From Bacteroidota bacterium (lineage in GTDB: Bacteria > Bacteroidota > Bacteroidia > Chitinophagales > Chitinophagaceae), in assembly GCA_023429365.1 (NCBI GenBank), contig JAEYVW010000194.1, positions 1 to 7,474 on the forward strand: 7,474 nt of DNA, read 5' to 3'. The notes under the pieces are model-generated. The model did no database searches. It was not told the origin of the DNA and saw only the letters and a list, made by a program, of their open reading frames with translations. Positions 6,267 through 7,474 of this stretch are shown here, piece by piece. A program made the translations under genes and the position numbers. Numbering within the stretch: the stretch's first letter is position 1; every line of letters begins with the position of its first letter.

Positions 6267-7373
6267 TTCTCTCCCAAATTTTTTATAGTAGGCTATAAGC
6301 CACGCCACCACTTCATTGTAAGTAAGTTTACCGGCTGGCTGGTTATTGGCTTTGAGAAAATGACCGTATGACCAGGTGATGATGGGCTCAATGGGGTTTT
6401 TATATGTGCGATAAAATTTTCTGAGTTCGTCAAAGTCTTGTTTCACGCGGGGATGCAATTGTGTAAAATACTCCCTGGCGAGAACAGAATCGCGTTTGAA
6501 CATTTCATTGGAAGCATAATTGTACAGATCAAAATACAGCGAATAACGGAAGGCAGGTGATTCAAAATCTTTACACGCGAGGAATGCTACGAAGTTGGCC
6601 TCGTTTTCTTTGCCATAGCCCAGCTGGTGTGCAATTTCATGGGCAGTGACAAACGGTTCCAGGAACCTGGGAATTGTCGTGTTGACCTGCGCCTCTCCGG
6701 AGAAGGGATTATAATAGCCCTGGAATCCGAGATAGTTACCTGCATAACTAAAAATCGACGGTTTCAGTGAAGTGGGTTTATAACGGAGGTAGGGATATTT
6801 TTTCGAAGCATGTTCGTAAGCCAGCCTGCCCTCCTGGAATAAATCACGTTTTTTCCTTATGGAATCACGCTGTTCAACGGTAACACCGGTAGCCAGTTCA
6901 TTCAATTTAGTATGAAGTGTTCGGGTCAGCGTGTCGAGATCCTGCAGGGTATAGGGCTTTACCTCTAGTTGCAACTGGTGGGCGATACCTTTGCGATTGT
7001 AATTCAACCCCCAGAGCAGGTTAAAAAAAACATATACGAACAGGAAAAAGAAAATCGCCTGCTGCATGGCGTCCACGAAATAAGCCCGTGTCAGTTGTTT
7101 TCGGAAAAGCAATTTGAAAAAACGCCATGACCGGAACAAAATCACCAGGACGAGGAAAGCATAGAAAAGATCACCGATGCTAAAGGGTATCCAGCCGAAA
7201 AGATAGCGTTGCACGGTCGTGATCATGGGGTAAACGCCATAAGTGTAGTTCGATTCCACCCATTCAGGATACCACGATACCCATTTGATCAGGATAGTTA
7301 GTACGATCAGCAATACCCAACTCCAGCTTTTCATTAGCCGGTCAAACAACCGGGAAAGGAACCTTTGCACCAA
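6258..7373 (-). CDS. DUF3810 family membrane protein with HExxH metallopeptidase-like motif
   Basis: The protein has 371 residues from the TTG at 7373-7371, or 358 from the ATG at 7334-7332. I prefer the upstream start: bases 7335-7373 have coding-like composition and encode a basic N-terminus (MVQRFLSRLFDRL), AT-rich DNA begins just beyond, and a stop codon precedes the TTG directly. Three membrane segments lie near residues 17-34, 68-86 and 105-120, with the family phrases YPEWVE, FGWIPFSIGDLFYAF and NLLWGLNYNRKG. A soluble domain follows, with PSIFSYAGNYLGFQGYYNP and TAHEIAHQLGYGKENEANF, where His245, Glu246 and His249 would bind zinc and a Glu near 256-258 could be the third ligand. It is probably a membrane-bound peptidase facing the periplasm; no substrate is known to me. 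The final codons (REQI, then TGA) run into the palindromic repeat. The family call is confident; peptidase activity is inferred. Confidence 0.88.
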   Translation of the reverse strand: MVQRFLSRLFDRLMKSWSWVLLIVLTILIKWVSWYPEWVESNYTYGVYPMITTVQRYLFGWIPFSIGDLFYAFLVLVILFRSWRFFKLLFRKQLTRAYFVDAMQQAIFFFLFVYVFFNLLWGLNYNRKGIAHQLQLEVKPYTLQDLDTLTRTLHTKLNELATGVTVEQRDSIRKKRDLFQEGRLAYEHASKKYPYLRYKPTSLKPSIFSYAGNYLGFQGYYNPFSGEAQVNTTIPRFLEPFVTAHEIAHQLGYGKENEANFVAFLACKDFESPAFRYSLYFDLYNYASNEMFKRDSVLAREYFTQLHPRVKQDFDELRKFYRTYKNPIEPIITWSYGHFLKANNQPAGKLTYNEVVAWLIAYYKKFGREQI

Positions 7374-7405
7374 TCAATTTTTAAAAGTGTTCAAAATCAA
7401 GCCCT

Positions 7406-7413
7406 TAAATTTG
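7406..7413 (+). promoter_or_regulatory. Candidate Bacteroidota -7 box, pointing out of the window
   Basis: TAAATTTG matches the TAnnTTTG consensus of Bacteroidota housekeeping promoters exactly. No convincing TTTG -33 box is seen about 19-21 bases upstream. It lies in the AT-rich region divergent from the DUF3810 gene and would serve a plus-strand gene beyond the right edge. The match is short, so chance is a real alternative. Confidence 0.25.
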
Positions 7414-7466
7414 CCTTAGGAGCGAAAATAATTAAAAAACAGGCACAAAATCTCAGCTTTTACCCT

Positions 7467-7474
7467 TACCTTTG
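7467..7474 (+). promoter_or_regulatory. Candidate Bacteroidota -7 box at the right edge
   Basis: TACCTTTG at the very end of the window also matches TAnnTTTG exactly, and TACCTTTG is a common form in this phylum. A clear -33 box is missing. If real, transcription would start just past the edge and read a gene that is not visible. Of the two boxes in this region I favour this one. Confidence 0.35.

Noticed and set aside
7423..7449. Minus-strand promoter for DUF3810 (TATTTTCG with an upstream TTTG)
   Set aside because: One mismatch in the -7 box and a spacing of only 15 bases to the TTTG, too short for the usual arrangement.

Overview
The window looks like ordinary chromosomal DNA of a Bacteroidota bacterium, most likely of the Chitinophagaceae type. 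This is inferred from the gene families present (DUF6702, DUF3810, a short HupE/UreJ protein, a secreted M1 peptidase with a GMEYP motif, and an Sfp-type transferase with a conserved HKRLQHLAGR stretch), from A-rich leaders that mostly lack Shine-Dalgarno sequences, and from TAnnTTTG -7 promoter boxes. I see no transposase, integrase, phage gene, CRISPR array, tRNA or rRNA.

Layout: (1) 3-1025, +, the 3' part of a secreted sugar-dehydrogenase-like beta-propeller fused to a cytochrome c-type heme domain. (2) 1028-1582, -, a membrane-anchored DUF6702 protein; its stop codon lies 2 bp from that of the previous gene. (3) 1691-2272, +, a six-helix HupE/UreJ membrane protein, divergent from DUF6702. 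(4) 2332-4716, +, a secreted M1 zinc metallopeptidase 59 bp after HupE, probably the same transcript. (5) 4717-4849, a convergent intergenic region holding a long nested hairpin. (6) 4850-5467, -, an Sfp-type 4'-phosphopantetheinyl transferase. (7) 5574-6110, +, dCTP deaminase, divergent from it; the spacer holds a small TACGA heptad repeat. (8) 6109-6266, an octamer-periodic imperfect palindrome between two convergent genes. (9) 6258-7373, -, a DUF3810 membrane protein with an HExxH motif. (10) 7374-7474, a divergent upstream region with two -7-like boxes pointing out of the window.

Functionally the window is a patchwork. The only group that plausibly works together is DUF6702 + HupE + M1 peptidase. 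The first two look like the extracytoplasmic and membrane halves of a metal-transport-like system that other bacteria may encode as one polypeptide (inference). dCTP deaminase (pyrimidine nucleotide metabolism) and the phosphopantetheinyl transferase (carrier-protein activation) are housekeeping enzymes with no obvious mutual link. The most unusual structures are non-coding: three different repeat or hairpin architectures in three successive intergenic regions between 4717 and 6266, one of which supplies the stop codon and last residues of a neighbouring gene. I found no convincing evidence of a wholly new multi-gene system.
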